Positions 42,414 to 54,514 of a DNA stretch of 64,000 nucleotides are shown here, piece by piece. The DNA is from Purshia tridentata (taxonomy: Eukaryota > Streptophyta > Magnoliopsida > Rosales > Rosaceae): positions 1 to 64,000 of the forward strand of contig QANT01005302.1 of the NCBI GenBank assembly GCA_003254885.1. The letters are read 5' to 3'. The notes under the pieces are model-generated. The model did not search any database, was not told the origin of the DNA, and worked only from the letters and a program-made list of their open reading frames with translations. The position numbers and the translations under genes are program-made. How positions within the stretch are numbered: the stretch's first letter is position 1; every line of letters starts with the position of its first letter.

Positions 42414-45387
42414 ATGGCCCTTCCCTCCATAGCAAGAAGGCTACCAAGTAAACATTCCCAGCTCTTCCTGTCACTCACGCTACTCCCGTCCATCACTAAC
42501 TCACGGTCTCCTCCTTATTCATCATATCCTTTCCACCACCATCTCTCTCAAGCATTTCATCCAACTCTTCAAGCTCCTTCTCAAACCCCTCGCCATTTCT
42601 GTACTCTCCAACCCTTCTCAGCCCAAACTCTCAATCACCCATTGGGCTTCAATGGCCAACGATTCAAGAAAAACGACCCCCACAACTCGGGTCTTTCTCA
42701 ATTTCTCGAATTGCTCAAACGTGCCTCCCATTTTGCCTCAGAAGCCGAGGCCATGGTTTTTCTGGACAAGTCGGGCATCGAAGTGAATCGAGATACTGTC
42801 TTTCTGGCAATCTGGGAGTTGAGAGAAGAGTGGAAGTTGGCGTTTTTGGCTTTCAAATGGGGTGAGAAATTGGGCTGTTGCGATGAAGAGGCCTGTAGTT
42901 TGATGGTGTGGATTTTGGGTAGTCACAGAGAGTTCAGTTCTGCTTGGTGTTTAATACGGGACTTGCATCGAGCTTTGATGCATACACGGCGTGCAATGCT
43001 TATCATGATTGATAGGTGAGCTTGAGCTTAGCTTTGAATATTTCTGTTTTTTTATTGTAGGTCAATTATAGTTTTAAATTAATAGGTTATTCAAAAAGGT
43101 TTAATTTAGCTTCAGTATTTTCTATTTAGAAGCAGATATATTGTAGAGATTGAGATTTGATGTCTCCTTGTTTAAAATTTTTAATGGTAGTCCTAATTCT
43201 TGCTTTGGTGCAACAGATATGATGCTTAGACCTTCAAACTTTTTTTTTTTTTTTCCTGGATGTTTCCAATAGTTCTAGAATTGGTTTCTCGGGCGATAGG
43301 TTGATTCTTGGAATAGAAAGTTGTGAAATGGCAGGGATTTTATGAAAAATAATTTCATTTTGTATGAATTTGAAGTCTTTGTTTTGTTCTTACATATTCT
43401 TTCGCAGTAACTTATAATTATATATGATTATTCAAGCTGTCATGGTTTAAATATCAGGTAAAGTATATATCATAAACCCCTTTTTGTATTGTTACATCCC
43501 CTTGCGGTTCTAAAAGCTTTCTTGTTTAAAGTTTTAAGGTGTATATAAGAATGTCTAGAAATATTCAAGATGCTTTTGATTGGTTCCACTATAAATACGC
43601 CTATTTGATAACTTGGATAGTCTATGAAGTATTGAATATGTGCTTTGAGAGTGTCTGAAAAGTATTGATAGATAACCATTATGGATTTGATTTTCCTTTA
43701 TTTAAGAATTGTGTTGGGTTTACAATGTTGTTAAATTTCCTCCTCCTTTCTGCTGGCTGTATCTGTGTTAAGATACCATTCTTCTTGGCTCGCAAATTCC
43801 TTTCATGATGTTTAAATCATACCTTGATAAATCTCTTTTGACCTGTAATTACAAATACGTGAGTTTATACTTATAACTTAATTTTTTATATTTTAGAACA
43901 CATGGATGTAGATTAATTTTCTTTAGTAAACCCAACTAAACTGACTTATAATATTTTTAGATTAGGAATGTTGGTAATATTAGGTTATTATTAATCTTGT
44001 CTATAGATATTTACGAATTTTTTTGAAAGGTTTACTATAAAAAAGTGTAATTGTTTATTGGCATATTACGTTATGATATCAAAATTAGTTCTGGATTCTT
44101 ATCTATCAAAAAAACTAAAAAAATGTCGTAGAGTTTCTTGTTGGTGCTTGGTGCTTACCATATGATGTCATACCCATATCTTGTATCCATGTTTCTTCGG
44201 TGTAGAAATTTTTAGGAAGGAAATAGAAGCCGATATTCTTCCCAAGTTTGTCTGTTGCTTGGAATACTCAGTTATTCGGTTTTAGCAGCCCTAAGTTCTC
44301 AAACTCGTACAGGCTTCACCAGTATGGAATCAAAGAATAATTTTTCCTTTGGTGTTTGTTAATCAGATATGCATCTGCAAATGATCCATATAAGGCCATT
44401 AAGACATTCCAGATAATGGAGAAGTTCAGGCTGTCCCCTGATCAGGATTCATTCCACATCCTCTTGAATGCTCTTTGTAAACATGGAAACATCGAAGAGG
44501 CAGAAGAATTCATGCTTGTAAATAAGAAGCTTTTCCCACTGGAGACCGAGGGCTTTAACATTATTCTCAATGGGTGGTGTAACATATCCATTGATGTACT
44601 TGAAGCTAAGAGGGTTTGGAGAGAAATGTCAAAATATTGTATTACACCTGATGCAACTTCTTATACACACATGATTTCCTGCTTCTCAAAGGTTGGGAAT
44701 CTTTTTGACTCCCTCAGACTCTATGATGAAATGAAAAAAAGGGGTTGGGTTCCCGGACTTGAGGTTTATAATTCTATAATTTATGTACTGACTTGTGAAA
44801 ATTGCTTTAAGGAAGCTCTCAAAATACTGGATAAAGTGAAGGAAATGGGGTTGCGGCCAGATTCTACTACCTATAACTCAATGATATGTCCTTTATGTGA
44901 AACAAGAAAGCTAGAGGAGGCAAGACAGATGTTGAGTGCTATGATAGAGGATAGTCTCAGCCCAACCATGGAGACTTACCATGCATTTCTCCAGAGTGTG
45001 GGTTTAGAGGGAACTCTTGAAGTTCTTAATCGAATGAAGAAAGCTAATTTTGGACCTCATGGCAATACCTTTCTTATGATTCTTGGAAAGTTCTTCTGGT
45101 TGAAACAACCTGAGAAGGCATTGGAGATTTGGGCAAAAATGAAGCACTATGGAGTAGTGCCTGATTCTACACACTACACAGCAATGGTACAGGGGCTGGC
45201 AACTTGTGGATTGTTAGTGAAGGCCAGGGAAATTTTCTCTGAGATGAGGACAAATGGATTTTTAGAAGATCCAAAGCTTAAGAAGCTCTTGAAGGAGCCA
45301 GTTGGAGGCAGTAGTGTTAAGAGAAAATCTCGAGTGAGACAGGTCAAGCAAGAAAAAAAAGGGTTAATCAAAGGTGCGGCAAGATGA
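42414..45387 (+). CDS. P-class pentatricopeptide repeat protein, probably mitochondrial
   Basis: Two exons, 42414-43015 and 44367-45387, give 540 residues from the chosen ATG. Two in-frame ATGs further upstream (42378 and 42294) would lengthen it; I prefer 42414 because MALPSIARRLPSKHSQLFLS is a good mitochondrial presequence (R, S and L rich, no acids). Exon 2 carries about eight PPR units, recognisable by phrases such as DSFHILLNALCKHGNIEEAE, TSYTHMISCFSKVGNLFDSL and TTYNSMICPLCETRKLEEAR. There is no E, DYW or SMR domain, so it is P class, expected to bind organelle RNA. The C-terminal tail is basic. I recall Arabidopsis At1g80880 as the likely counterpart, which agrees with the gene order here. 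The intron is 1351 bp. Confidence 0.9.
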
Positions 45388-46700
45388 TGAGATTGAAAGT
45401 TCACACCCATTAAGAAACAAGAATACATCAGTTGAATAGTCTGATCCGAAATTTTGAATTCGCATTAAAAAATCTAGGAAAGATTATCTGTGCTGGCTTG
45501 CATAAATATCCACTGGGAGAAACCTTACAGTGAGGCTATCTGGTTTTCATCTTGACAGATTATCCAAAACATAATTGATTTGGCTTTTGAAAAAGAAGGA
45601 ACTCAGCCTATTGAACAATGCAAAGAATTCTTGAGGAGCATTTGATTCAAAGTGTCCTGGTATTTTGGGGTCAAGGCTAATGTTTTTTTATGTTCCCGGT
45701 ACGTACTCAACTTGATCCTTGTAGTTCATATTGCACTTTTAGCAAATGGTGGAACTTATTAGTGTTTGGATCCTAATTTAGTTATTCCTCACCATCCCAA
45801 GTGAACTTAGGTTTTTAAATCTTACTAATTTGGAGTTTCAAAGTTCCCACAGATCAGTGTAAGAAGAGAAGAGTGAAGAGCCGTTTCCCTTTATAATTCG
45901 TGCATCATAGTAAACAACTGTTGATGTCATAATTTTCTGTATATTCAATCAATTCTGTAATATAGTAACTAGCAGTGCAAGAATTTGATGGTGATACTTG
46001 TCACTTTTTCTAATCAACTGTATAGCATACCGGAAAAGTTATATTAGGCCATTGCCTTCTACGTACTGCCTCTGTTAAGTAAAGTATAAGCATTGTAAAT
46101 GGAAATCCACTCTCCAGGCTAACAAAGTCAAGCTAGATTACAATGAACATTTATGGTCTGTATTGATACACAACATTGCAATTGCTTATTATTTAAACTG
46201 ACAACTCCCACCATAAATAGCTGTCTTCCATATAAGGACAGAAATTTTATGCATTTGGTTAAAAGTTGGAACACTCACAACAGGTCTCAGTGGCTCAAGA
46301 AAAAAATTATTGAAATGTGGCCTGCGTTTTGAGACCTCTACTTCCATTTCCCAATGCTCAAGGAGTGGGGCTTACTATATACAAACCATGAGCATGCACT
46401 AACCCACTCATATGCCGTGAATAATTTCCCCTACTTTTCTTTGTCTGCATATAAAGTAATGAAATGAAAATGCAAATGTCATATTGCTTCCCAAGAATTC
46501 TCTGATGCATGGAAGATGTGGGATTAATGCAAGATGTAAGACAACATTCGAGTTTGAATGCTTAGTTTTTTGTTGTCAATCCCCTAGAACTGTGGCGAGC
46601 GAAATAACCCCTGTAGTTATCAGAAAACCTGGAATTCAAAATTTCCAATTCTAGGCAGAAGAGTGCCGTTGGATGGTCATGCTTATTTTATTATGCACTT
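45388..46700. other. Spacer between PPR and phytocyanin genes
   Basis: PPR 3' UTR at the left, phytocyanin promoter at the right. No gene or bounded repeat seen. Confidence 0.5.
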
Positions 46701-46770
46701 ATTTCATGCTTTAATTCAAACCTATCCAGCATCCAGTGGACCACTGATAAACATTTCTTGGACGGACCCC

Positions 46771-46778
46771 TATATAAA
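46771..46778 (+). promoter_or_regulatory. TATA box of the phytocyanin gene
   Basis: TATATAAA in the context acccctatataaatgttg lies 160 bp above the ATG, with a purine-rich leader (46868-46905) after it. A strong plant core promoter match. Confidence 0.65.
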
Positions 46779-46937
46779 TGTTGTGGTGCCCACAACCCAT
46801 ATTTTGTTTGAACTACATCCAGTAAAATTACAGTCCCAAGGGCTACACCTCTCACTCCCCATTTTCTAAGAAAGAAAAAGAAAGAGAAAGTGAAAGAAGC
46901 AGCAGCAGCAACCAACCACAGAACTACAGAAGTGAAC

Positions 46938-47802
46938 ATGTATCCCAAGTCCAGCTCAACCCACCACCATCTCATCTTCTTTCTCCTCTTCATCTTTGGC
47001 CTTGCAGTCATCACGCCAATTCTTGCCACTGACCACATTGTGGGTGCCAACCGTGGCTGGAACCCTGGCATCAACTACACCCTCTGGGCCAACAACCACA
47101 CTTTCTATGTTGGAGACCTTATCTGTAAGGCCGCTTTCAATTTCTATATTTTGGGTGTTAACAACAAAAACCATACTTTCTAGCTCTTAATCTAATTACT
47201 TAGATCCATTTTGGGGGTTGGGTGTGTACACTAGAATTGAAATGTCCACATTAATTTTGGAGTTCTTCTTTAGCTTTATTTTCTAGCTGAGTTACCCTTC
47301 TTTCATAGTTTAATGCTCATCATACACAAATTTACCATCATTTTTGTACTAATCACACAATTTTCTCTCTGTCTTAGCCTTTTTCTGGGTAATTTTTGCT
47401 CAATTTTTATGGGTCTTTCTGTTTTCTTCTCAAAGTACATTATTTGTTATTTTGTTGACCGCAGCATTTCGGTACCAAAAGAACCAGTACAACGTGTTTG
47501 AGGTAAACCAAACCGGGTATGACAACTGCACTACAGAAGGTGCAGTAGGGAACTGGAGCAGTGGCAAGGATTTCATACCCCTCAATAAGGCCAAGAGGTA
47601 CTACTTCATTTGTGGCAATGGTCAGTGCTTTAATGGAATGAAGGTCTCTGTTATTGTCCATCCTCTGCCTCCACCGCCATCAGCCGCCGTGAGTAATAAC
47701 CATTCTTCGTCGGCCACTGCTGCCCTGGTGGCTCCGCCACGGGGGTTTCGGGTTTTGGTAGTTGCTTTTGCAATGCTATGCTTTGGGTCTGGGTGGGTCT
47801 AG
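46938..47802 (+). CDS. Early nodulin-like phytocyanin without copper ligands (lamin-like)
   Basis: Exons 46938-47124 and 47465-47802 give 174 residues. Signal peptide 1-30, cleaved near PILA|TDH; one plastocyanin-like domain (DHIVGANRGWNPGINYTLWA, FYVGDLISFRYQKNQYNVFE, YFICGNGQCFNGMKVSV); a Pro/Ser linker; and a hydrophobic tail typical of a GPI-anchor signal. Two cysteines for the disulfide are kept, but both histidine copper ligands are replaced (N in YNVFEV and Q in GQC), so it should not bind copper as blue-copper proteins do. Several N-x-T/S sites suggest glycosylation. Proteins like this sit on the outer face of the plasma membrane; the exact role is not known. Confidence 0.9.
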
Positions 47803-48175
47803 TGCTCTTGGTGTGCTTTGGTTGTTGAAGATGGTGTAACTCAGGGAAGTGTACAAGTTATTCTTTTTTGTTCTCAGTTTTAACTTGAGAATTTTGGTTT
47901 GTTCTCTTCATGGATGTTCTTCTTTGGGTTTATCCTTTCCACTGCCTAAATTTTATATTCAAGTAGGAAAACAAAAGAGGAAGAACAGACTACAGAGTAA
48001 AAAAAGGGAAAGAAACTTCCCAATAAAAAAAATTGCAGCTTTAATACTTTATATTATCAATTAAGAATCAAGATTGACATAGCCAAATGAATTATCATCT
48101 TATCCATAAAAGATGCTAAAGCAGACAAGATTAAAAAATTATGATTTAAGCAGTGAACTATGGTAACTAATATAA
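47803..48175. other. Phytocyanin 3' region
   Basis: Contains the 3' UTR of the phytocyanin gene and a short AT-rich spacer. Nothing else seen. Confidence 0.5.
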
Positions 48176-49095
48176 TTACCAGCTTTTTATCAACCTCAAT
48201 CTCTTTGAGACCTCTTTCATGGTAGAACTGTAATAAGAATCTGGTTCCACACACCATTGTGCGAACTTGGTGCATTCAGTCACTTGCCCCATGTTTCTCT
48301 CTGCAGGAAAATTTCCCTTCAAAATGTTCTCCCTTCCACTAGAATTCACTAAAGCCTGAAATGTTTGTAAATCAGCAACGCTCTTTCCTGTTAAAACTTC
48401 ACACAGTACAATCCCAAAATTATAGTATAGCGTTCACAGACTTTCAGTTCTCAAGCAAAGCACCGCGGCAGAGTCCCGAACACGTACGGAGATTTGGAAC
48501 TCAGACAGTCTGGCAACATAGTCTTGTTCTAAGAAGATATGTTTGGTCTTTAGATGTCATGGATGATCATCTTGGGCATGCCATAGTGGAGATATGCAAC
48601 TGTATCTGCTACTTTGGTGGCAATCTTTAACTTGGACTGCCATAGAAGTGATTGAGTACCATCCCCATTAATGTGATGGTAGAGATTTCCTTTTGCTGGG
48701 AACTCATAGACCAGTGTGGGCAGCTCAGTCTCAGGGCAGCATCCCAAGAGCTTCAACACATTCTTGTGCTTGCTCATGTTTGAAGCAATTGCAACTTCAT
48801 TTGTAATCAATTCTACAAGATTCATGTTACTGTTTGAGCCTCCTTCAAACTTGTTCACTAAAATATCATGTTCTTCATGGACTCCTTTGTAAAATTGAAA
48901 GTTCCAACCCCGAACTGTCATTCCATCCCAGTGGTAGTCATTCGTTACCTTCTTGATCTCTTTTTTGGAGTAGATCCGAATTGGATTATTACAATTCCCA
49001 TTACAGGAATGTATGAGCCCATTCATCAACAAGAAGCCCCATTCCTCAACAAGAAGCCCTCCTCTTTTGCTTAAATCATGCTTTTTTTTTTTCAT
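48176..49095 (-). pseudogene. ZRK-like receptor-like cytoplasmic kinase, decayed
   Basis: The minus strand from 49095 to 48550 reads as an N-terminal lobe: MNGLIHSCNGNCNNPIRIYS, KKEIKKVTNDYHWDG, HKNVLKLLGCCPETELPTLV, then VAYLHYGMPKMIIHD and a stop at 48550. The usual catalytic HRDIKPSN stretch is damaged (the Arg is missing) and DFG and APE cannot be found. After a gap, another frame (about 48440-48176) reads like the end of a C-lobe: YYNFGIVLCEVLTGKSVADL, then FAQWCVEPDSYYSSTMKEVS and a stop. Several breaks and a missing central part make this a pseudogene. The start ...LIHSCNGN..NPIR.YS is characteristic of ZED1-related (ZRK) pseudokinases, immune adaptors that work with the NLR ZAR1; WAK-like kinases are the alternative. 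No intact family member lies in this window. Confidence 0.7.
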
Positions 49096-51360
49096 ATTAA
49101 TAATGTAGTTGTTGTCTCAGTGTCCAAAAAAATGTAGTTGAAGTTTAGTCAACGCAGGCTGATTAGTGAAATCTATCCTTTTTCATGTTTCCTAATATTT
49201 GTTTCCAATTTACATGGTACACTAGAATTAGTAATAGAACCATTTGCAAAACCCACTGTGAGCATGTCCATCTAAATTGGTATTTTTTTGTTAAGAACTT
49301 TGACCCAAAGAAGAGTAACTGAATAAAGAAACAACAAAAATCGACTATTGAACCAAGGCTCCATAGGTTTTTGTTTTTTTTTTTCGGTATTGTTTTTTTA
49401 TAAGTCAGTTATTGATAAATATGATACCAATTTACAGAGCTGACCATCAAGAGCTTTCCTCAAACAAATATTCATTAACGATCTCATGTAATCATGTATT
49501 AATATATTAATGTATTATAAAGAGATTCACATGTTAAAGATTTGTAAAACTAGTTTGAACATCTTAGAAGAGAGGTAATTATTACTTTAATTTGGTTTGG
49601 GCCTTTTCTATGCATATTCACATCTTGGTCAAAGATCATGATTGATTTGCTGAGAATTTTGTGTTATTTTTTTAGCTTGAGTTATTTAAATGTGTTTAAA
49701 TTTTAAACTCATACAATGGTTAGTCTGGTAAGCAAACTGGCTCAAATTTGGCCCACTGAAGAGGAAAAAAGGATAATTAGTCCCACCAAAATGATGTTTT
49801 TCAAGTGTTGGCAAAGATTTTAGAAGGAAAAAAGACTCTAGTGCAGTCTAAGCCTTGAGGACTACTAGACTACTAGTGGTGGCTATGATGCTTCTAAGTA
49901 GTAGGACCTAAGAATCTGATTAACGGCTCAGATGTTACATAAAATTAAATTTTTTTTTTTGGGGTCGATTACATAAGTAACTTGCATGGTATTATGTTTT
50001 TTTTACCTTCTGCAGTCTGGTTGATAATCCTTTTTTCTTGTCCAATAAGAACAGAAGTGGGTATTGCTTCCAAGAACTGCTGCTAATGCCCCACACAAAT
50101 CTGAGTTTTCCCTGCCAAGATAGCAACATGTTCTTTCTTTTCTTTCTAGAAAAGGAAAATTGACAGTGATAATTCAGCAAGAAAAATTATGCTGAAAGTA
50201 TTTGCATCCATGACTTTATGATATATACGGTTTTAGTGATTAGTTTTAGGCTCTTAGCTCGATCCACACTTTTTTAGTAGTAAATGGCTTCCATCGGCCT
50301 GTGATCATGACTTTAGTGGGTCCTGACTATTCAAAAAAACACATAAAGAAAAAAATTAAAGGAGCAACCATTTTCTGCATTTGTCAAAGTTGCACCGGCT
50401 AGTAAACAAAAACTAATTTCTTTGGGTTTTTGTGGTGGACCAACCTCTTTTTTATTAGTTATTTTATCAAAAAAAGATCATTTACTGTATAAGAAATTCA
50501 GAACAATCATTTTGAAAGAAAATGTTGCCTTCTACTGATGGCTGTTTTCCCTGCTTAAAAGGCTTTTTGAGCATCTAGGATTTTAGATTATTGATCCAAG
50601 GTTTCACATTTGAACTTTTGCATGCGTTGACAAACAGCCAACCCTTTCACATTGCTTCATGAAACTATCCGCTTCAACATGTCCCAGCTGAACAATCTGG
50701 TGTTTCAGAGTGACAGATTGCTGTGACAGAAGGGGGTGGGAGTTAATGTCAGAACACCAGGTTAACTGTAAAATGTAAAATTTGTAGTTGTATAGTACTT
50801 ACATTCAAATTTTTAAAAGCATGTAACCCCAGCTGTTAAGCTTCAAAAAGAAAATTTTCAGGTTGAGTTGGAAGAATGCAGAATTTGTGGGAAATGCCCC
50901 TACATTATTTTAAGGCATCATGCACATGTATGATGAGTTACGAGATAAAACAAAGGACACGTCTATTCCACTGCACAAATTTAAGGAAACTTTGGCCTGA
51001 TTATGATTGAATATTTTGGTTACAAGAAGTGACAAAGACACGGGTCATGCCTCAATTTGGTGGGATCAAGTCCAAGCAAGGCACCCGAAAGGAATGGAAA
51101 ATTAAACAAGAAACTGTGTTCACTATCTATGGAGTGGAGTGACTACTTCAAGTGAACTTGAACATGAACCCAGTAATGAAAAAGAAAGAAGAATCTCCTA
51201 CCTATAATACATACAACAACATATGCTCATGGCCCCGAATTTGGTTTCAAATAACAATATCAATGTCACCTCTTCTGTATTACACTCACCATAACCCAGG
51301 GGGAAGGGGAGGGGGTTTGGATGATAAAAGACACGTAAAATGAAGGATATGTTACAGTGA
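49096..51360. other. Spacer between the decayed kinase and the intact kinase
   Basis: No supported gene in 2.2 kb. Contains poly-T tracts (49376, 49952) and the 3' UTR of the minus-strand kinase at the right end. Confidence 0.5.
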
Positions 51361-53502
51361 CTACTCTGCAGCGACCGTCTGTTTTCTCCTTGACCTGCTG
51401 TATAGCCTAGAAGGCGGGGATGGAGAGAACTCAAACGGGAGTGGTGGGAGATCCATCTCCCCGTTCAAGATCTTAACAATCTCCCCAATATCCAGTCGCA
51501 ACTCTGGCATCTTTTGCAAGCAAGAGAGAGCCAAATTTATACACAAACTTGCCTGATCCTTATTGTACTCATCCTTCAGTCTCTCATCTACAAGTTCAAG
51601 TATGTTTCCAGCTTGAGCTAGCTGTCGACACCAACTTATTAAATTTGCCTTTTCTAGCTTCATGGGGGAGGCAAGGACATGTAATGGCCTTCTACCAGAC
51701 ACAACCACAAGGATTAGAACACCTAGACTGTAAATGTCAGCCTTCTCCATCAAGTATCCACAGCCACCATATTCTGGCGCAACATAACACAAAGTCCCTC
51801 TCATGCTTGTTGTGCTGCTCAGCTCACGGCTAAATAGATCTCCACTCCACATGTCACTGCCAACAGAATGTGCAGTCTTTTTCTTCCATCCCCTCCTGAA
51901 ACTGAACTCCCCATTTTGATCACACCTGTCCTGACTGTGTGCCCTAAAGTTCTTTCGTCTACGAATATATAACCATCGACCAAGATCAAAACGTGGCATT
52001 TTGAAGCCTTTTTTCCACCTTGTTTCAAGATTTTTCAGCTTACTGCCCTTCTTGCTAATCTCAGCAAGGTGCTCTTCTTTCCACCACTCTTGCATCTTCC
52101 TTGGTTTCTTTTTACGATTTTTCCTGCCCTTCGATTCTCTCTTCTCAAACCCCTTGTTGGGATTTTCAAACCCAAACCCTTGTAACTGGGGTTCATTTGC
52201 ACCCTCTAATTTATCAACTGGAGTTGGCATATCAAAGTCAGTCTTTTCAGGAATGCTCTTCTTTTCATCATCCCAGTCGGGATTCGTAGATGGGCAAATC
52301 TGACTCCCTATCCACTCCGTAACATAATCTTTACTACACAATTCACCACTTCCATCCTGCTTCCACCACCAATCCTTACCCCATTGTTTTGTATCCTCTG
52401 TCTCATCAACAGCAGAAGAGGCAGTAAAATTCAACTCCTTACTATGATCAATGCTACTAAACTCATCATCATAAGGCACAAACCTATTATTCCAATCATC
52501 CCCACTAAAATCTATAGTTGAAACCTCTTTCCCCTTTCCATGACTACTCTTAACATCAGCCTCGCAGGCAATATTGGCATTATAGTTCATAGAATTCAAG
52601 TTCAATGCTTTAACATTACAACATTTTCTACTATTTTTTGACGAGGAAGAAGCTTGCAAAGCAAGAGCAAAATCTACCTCACTAGAATTCTCCACAGGGG
52701 TACCAATCGCCGGAGTTTCCACAGCAAAGTTCCCAGACAGCTCCTGGCTCTTCCATAGCTCCTGGCTCATGTCAACCCCAAACTCACCGTCCACCTTAAT
52801 CCTTGACAACCCGAAATCTGAAATCTTTGCCCGATAATCGAAATCAAGCAAAATGTTGCTTGGCTTAATATCACCATGAATGACTGGTGGATCACATCCC
52901 AAATGCAAGAACTCAAGTGCTCTGGCTACATCTGAAATTATCTCAAACCTCCTCTCCCAACCCAAACTCAAAAGGCCATCTCCAAAAAGTGATTCCTGGA
53001 GACTCCTATTGGGCATATACTCGTAAACCAGAATTCTATAATTCTTTTCCACGCAATAACCCAAAAGGGTCACCAAGAATGGTGATCTTAAGCCACCAAG
53101 AATCTGCAACTCATTCTGAAACTCTCTCTCAGTCTGCAAATTCAAAGCATCCAATCTCTTAATGGCAATCAACTTACCACACTTGAGTATACCTCTGAAG
53201 ACAGTGCCAGAGCCACCTTTTCCAATGACATTGGCAGCATCAAAGTCATTGGTGGCATTCTTTAGCTCTTTGTATGAGAACCTCTCGAGCTTGAGAGGTG
53301 CACTGGAATCAAATGGGATGGTCTTGGCCCTGTGCACAATAGAATGCCAAAGGTGGTATAGAAAATAGATGATGGATGTAATTATTACCAACGAGGCTGA
53401 GATTGTGAGGGCCAAGAACAAGATCCTGGTCTTGCTCAAGAAACTGGGCGGCCTTAAAGTTGGAAGGTCAGGACTTGAAGGAGGAAAGGGTCTTGAAGGC
53501 AT
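51361..53502 (-). CDS. Membrane-anchored receptor-like Ser/Thr kinase with a giant activation-segment insert
   Basis: A single exon of 713 residues. Short N-terminal tail, a membrane helix (about 26-51) and no ectodomain; kinase domain from about residue 87. Visible elements: glycine loop GKGGSGTVF (94-102), AIK lysine K115, HGDIKPSN (209-216; a non-RD kinase with Gly before the catalytic Asp), DFG (229-231), APE (575-577), and the C-lobe ADIYSLGVL. About 340 residues lie between DFG and APE where 20-35 are usual; the insert is acidic and Trp-rich first (DWWWKQDG) and strongly basic later (KGRKNRKKKPRKM). From memory, Arabidopsis At1g80870 and At2g45590 have the same architecture, so this is family design, not an accident. 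The start at 53502 was chosen because the frame above it begins only with a non-ATG codon. Substrates are unknown. Confidence 0.93.
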   Translation of the reverse strand: MPSRPFPPSSPDLPTLRPPSFLSKTRILFLALTISASLVIITSIIYFLYHLWHSIVHRAKTIPFDSSAPLKLERFSYKELKNATNDFDAANVIGKGGSGTVFRGILKCGKLIAIKRLDALNLQTEREFQNELQILGGLRSPFLVTLLGYCVEKNYRILVYEYMPNRSLQESLFGDGLLSLGWERRFEIISDVARALEFLHLGCDPPVIHGDIKPSNILLDFDYRAKISDFGLSRIKVDGEFGVDMSQELWKSQELSGNFAVETPAIGTPVENSSEVDFALALQASSSSKNSRKCCNVKALNLNSMNYNANIACEADVKSSHGKGKEVSTIDFSGDDWNNRFVPYDDEFSSIDHSKELNFTASSAVDETEDTKQWGKDWWWKQDGSGELCSKDYVTEWIGSQICPSTNPDWDDEKKSIPEKTDFDMPTPVDKLEGANEPQLQGFGFENPNKGFEKRESKGRKNRKKKPRKMQEWWKEEHLAEISKKGSKLKNLETRWKKGFKMPRFDLGRWLYIRRRKNFRAHSQDRCDQNGEFSFRRGWKKKTAHSVGSDMWSGDLFSRELSSTTSMRGTLCYVAPEYGGCGYLMEKADIYSLGVLILVVVSGRRPLHVLASPMKLEKANLISWCRQLAQAGNILELVDERLKDEYNKDQASLCINLALSCLQKMPELRLDIGEIVKILNGEMDLPPLPFEFSPSPPSRLYSRSRRKQTVAAE

Positions 53503-54514
53503 GGCTGGTGACTGGTTAGATGGGTTCTGTGTTCTCAGTTCTGGGTCTTTTGGGTATGTGGGTTTGGTTTCAAAAGTGATGAACAAAAGGATGAAGAAGA
53601 CTGGGGGGATATGGGGATTCTCATTTTCATTGTTACATTTTCTTCTTTGTCCTTCAGCATCCAATGCGGGTTTGCTTTACAGGTGGATAATCTTGAGAGA
53701 TTGTTGCTAATCACTATTCTTTTTGTAGTTTTTGATGATTGGGTTTTGATTTTGCTCTCTTTTTTTATATTTAGTTTTGTCACTTTCGTGATTGCACAAT
53801 TAGGATTAGAAAAATAGTGGGTGTGGAAGGGAGGGTCCCAAGGTGGAGGTGCTTTTGACTAAAGACTAAAGAGAAAGCTTTGCAGACAAAGTGTTTCATC
53901 CAGCAGAAATCAGAAAAATAAAAATGAAAATAAAAAGTAAATTGGAGGGAAAGATGGGTTCCAGAGTTCCAGTTGGGGTGGTAACAGGGACAGTCTTAAG
54001 TAACAGGCCATTATAGTATAGGACCATTGGTGGGTTTACGCACATGTACTACTTGGTTTAGATTTATTCAGAGGGAATTTTAATTATTTAATAATGGTTT
54101 TTGTTTTATTTTTTGACTCCTGGTATGGAGCTTCACATGTTTGTGTGTACTTGACTATTCTGTACATATGATATCTGTCATTGAGATTCCAATTTTCCAT
54201 CATTCGCATTTATAACATCGTAGAATATTCAGCTCTCATCATAAATTTCTCCAGCATGCATTAATTAGCGGAACATTGAATGCATTCGCTTTTTTTTTTT
54301 TTTTTTNNNCTTTTTTTTTTTTTTTTTTCTTCTTCTTCTTTCTTACTCTCTATGCATGACCCAAATAATTTATTCACCAACAAATTGCAAAACAGAGGTC
54401 AGCTTAAATTCATTGCCTTGCAAAGTTGGTATATCATTAATGATTTTGCTATTCGAAAAACATTTTGAAAATTTATTCAACAAAAATATTCTTTGTGAGT
54501 TCATAATATAGAAT
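53503..54514. other. Kinase promoter region and assembly gap
   Basis: Upstream region of the minus-strand kinase (leader likely 53503-53800). A T run interrupted by NNN at 54307-54309 marks an unresolved homopolymer. No gene. Confidence 0.55.

Noticed and set aside
53503-53664. Longer N terminus for the kinase
   Set aside because: The frame above 53502 begins at a TTG codon and would place Phe-rich leader sequence before the conserved start; the ATG at 53502 is preferred.
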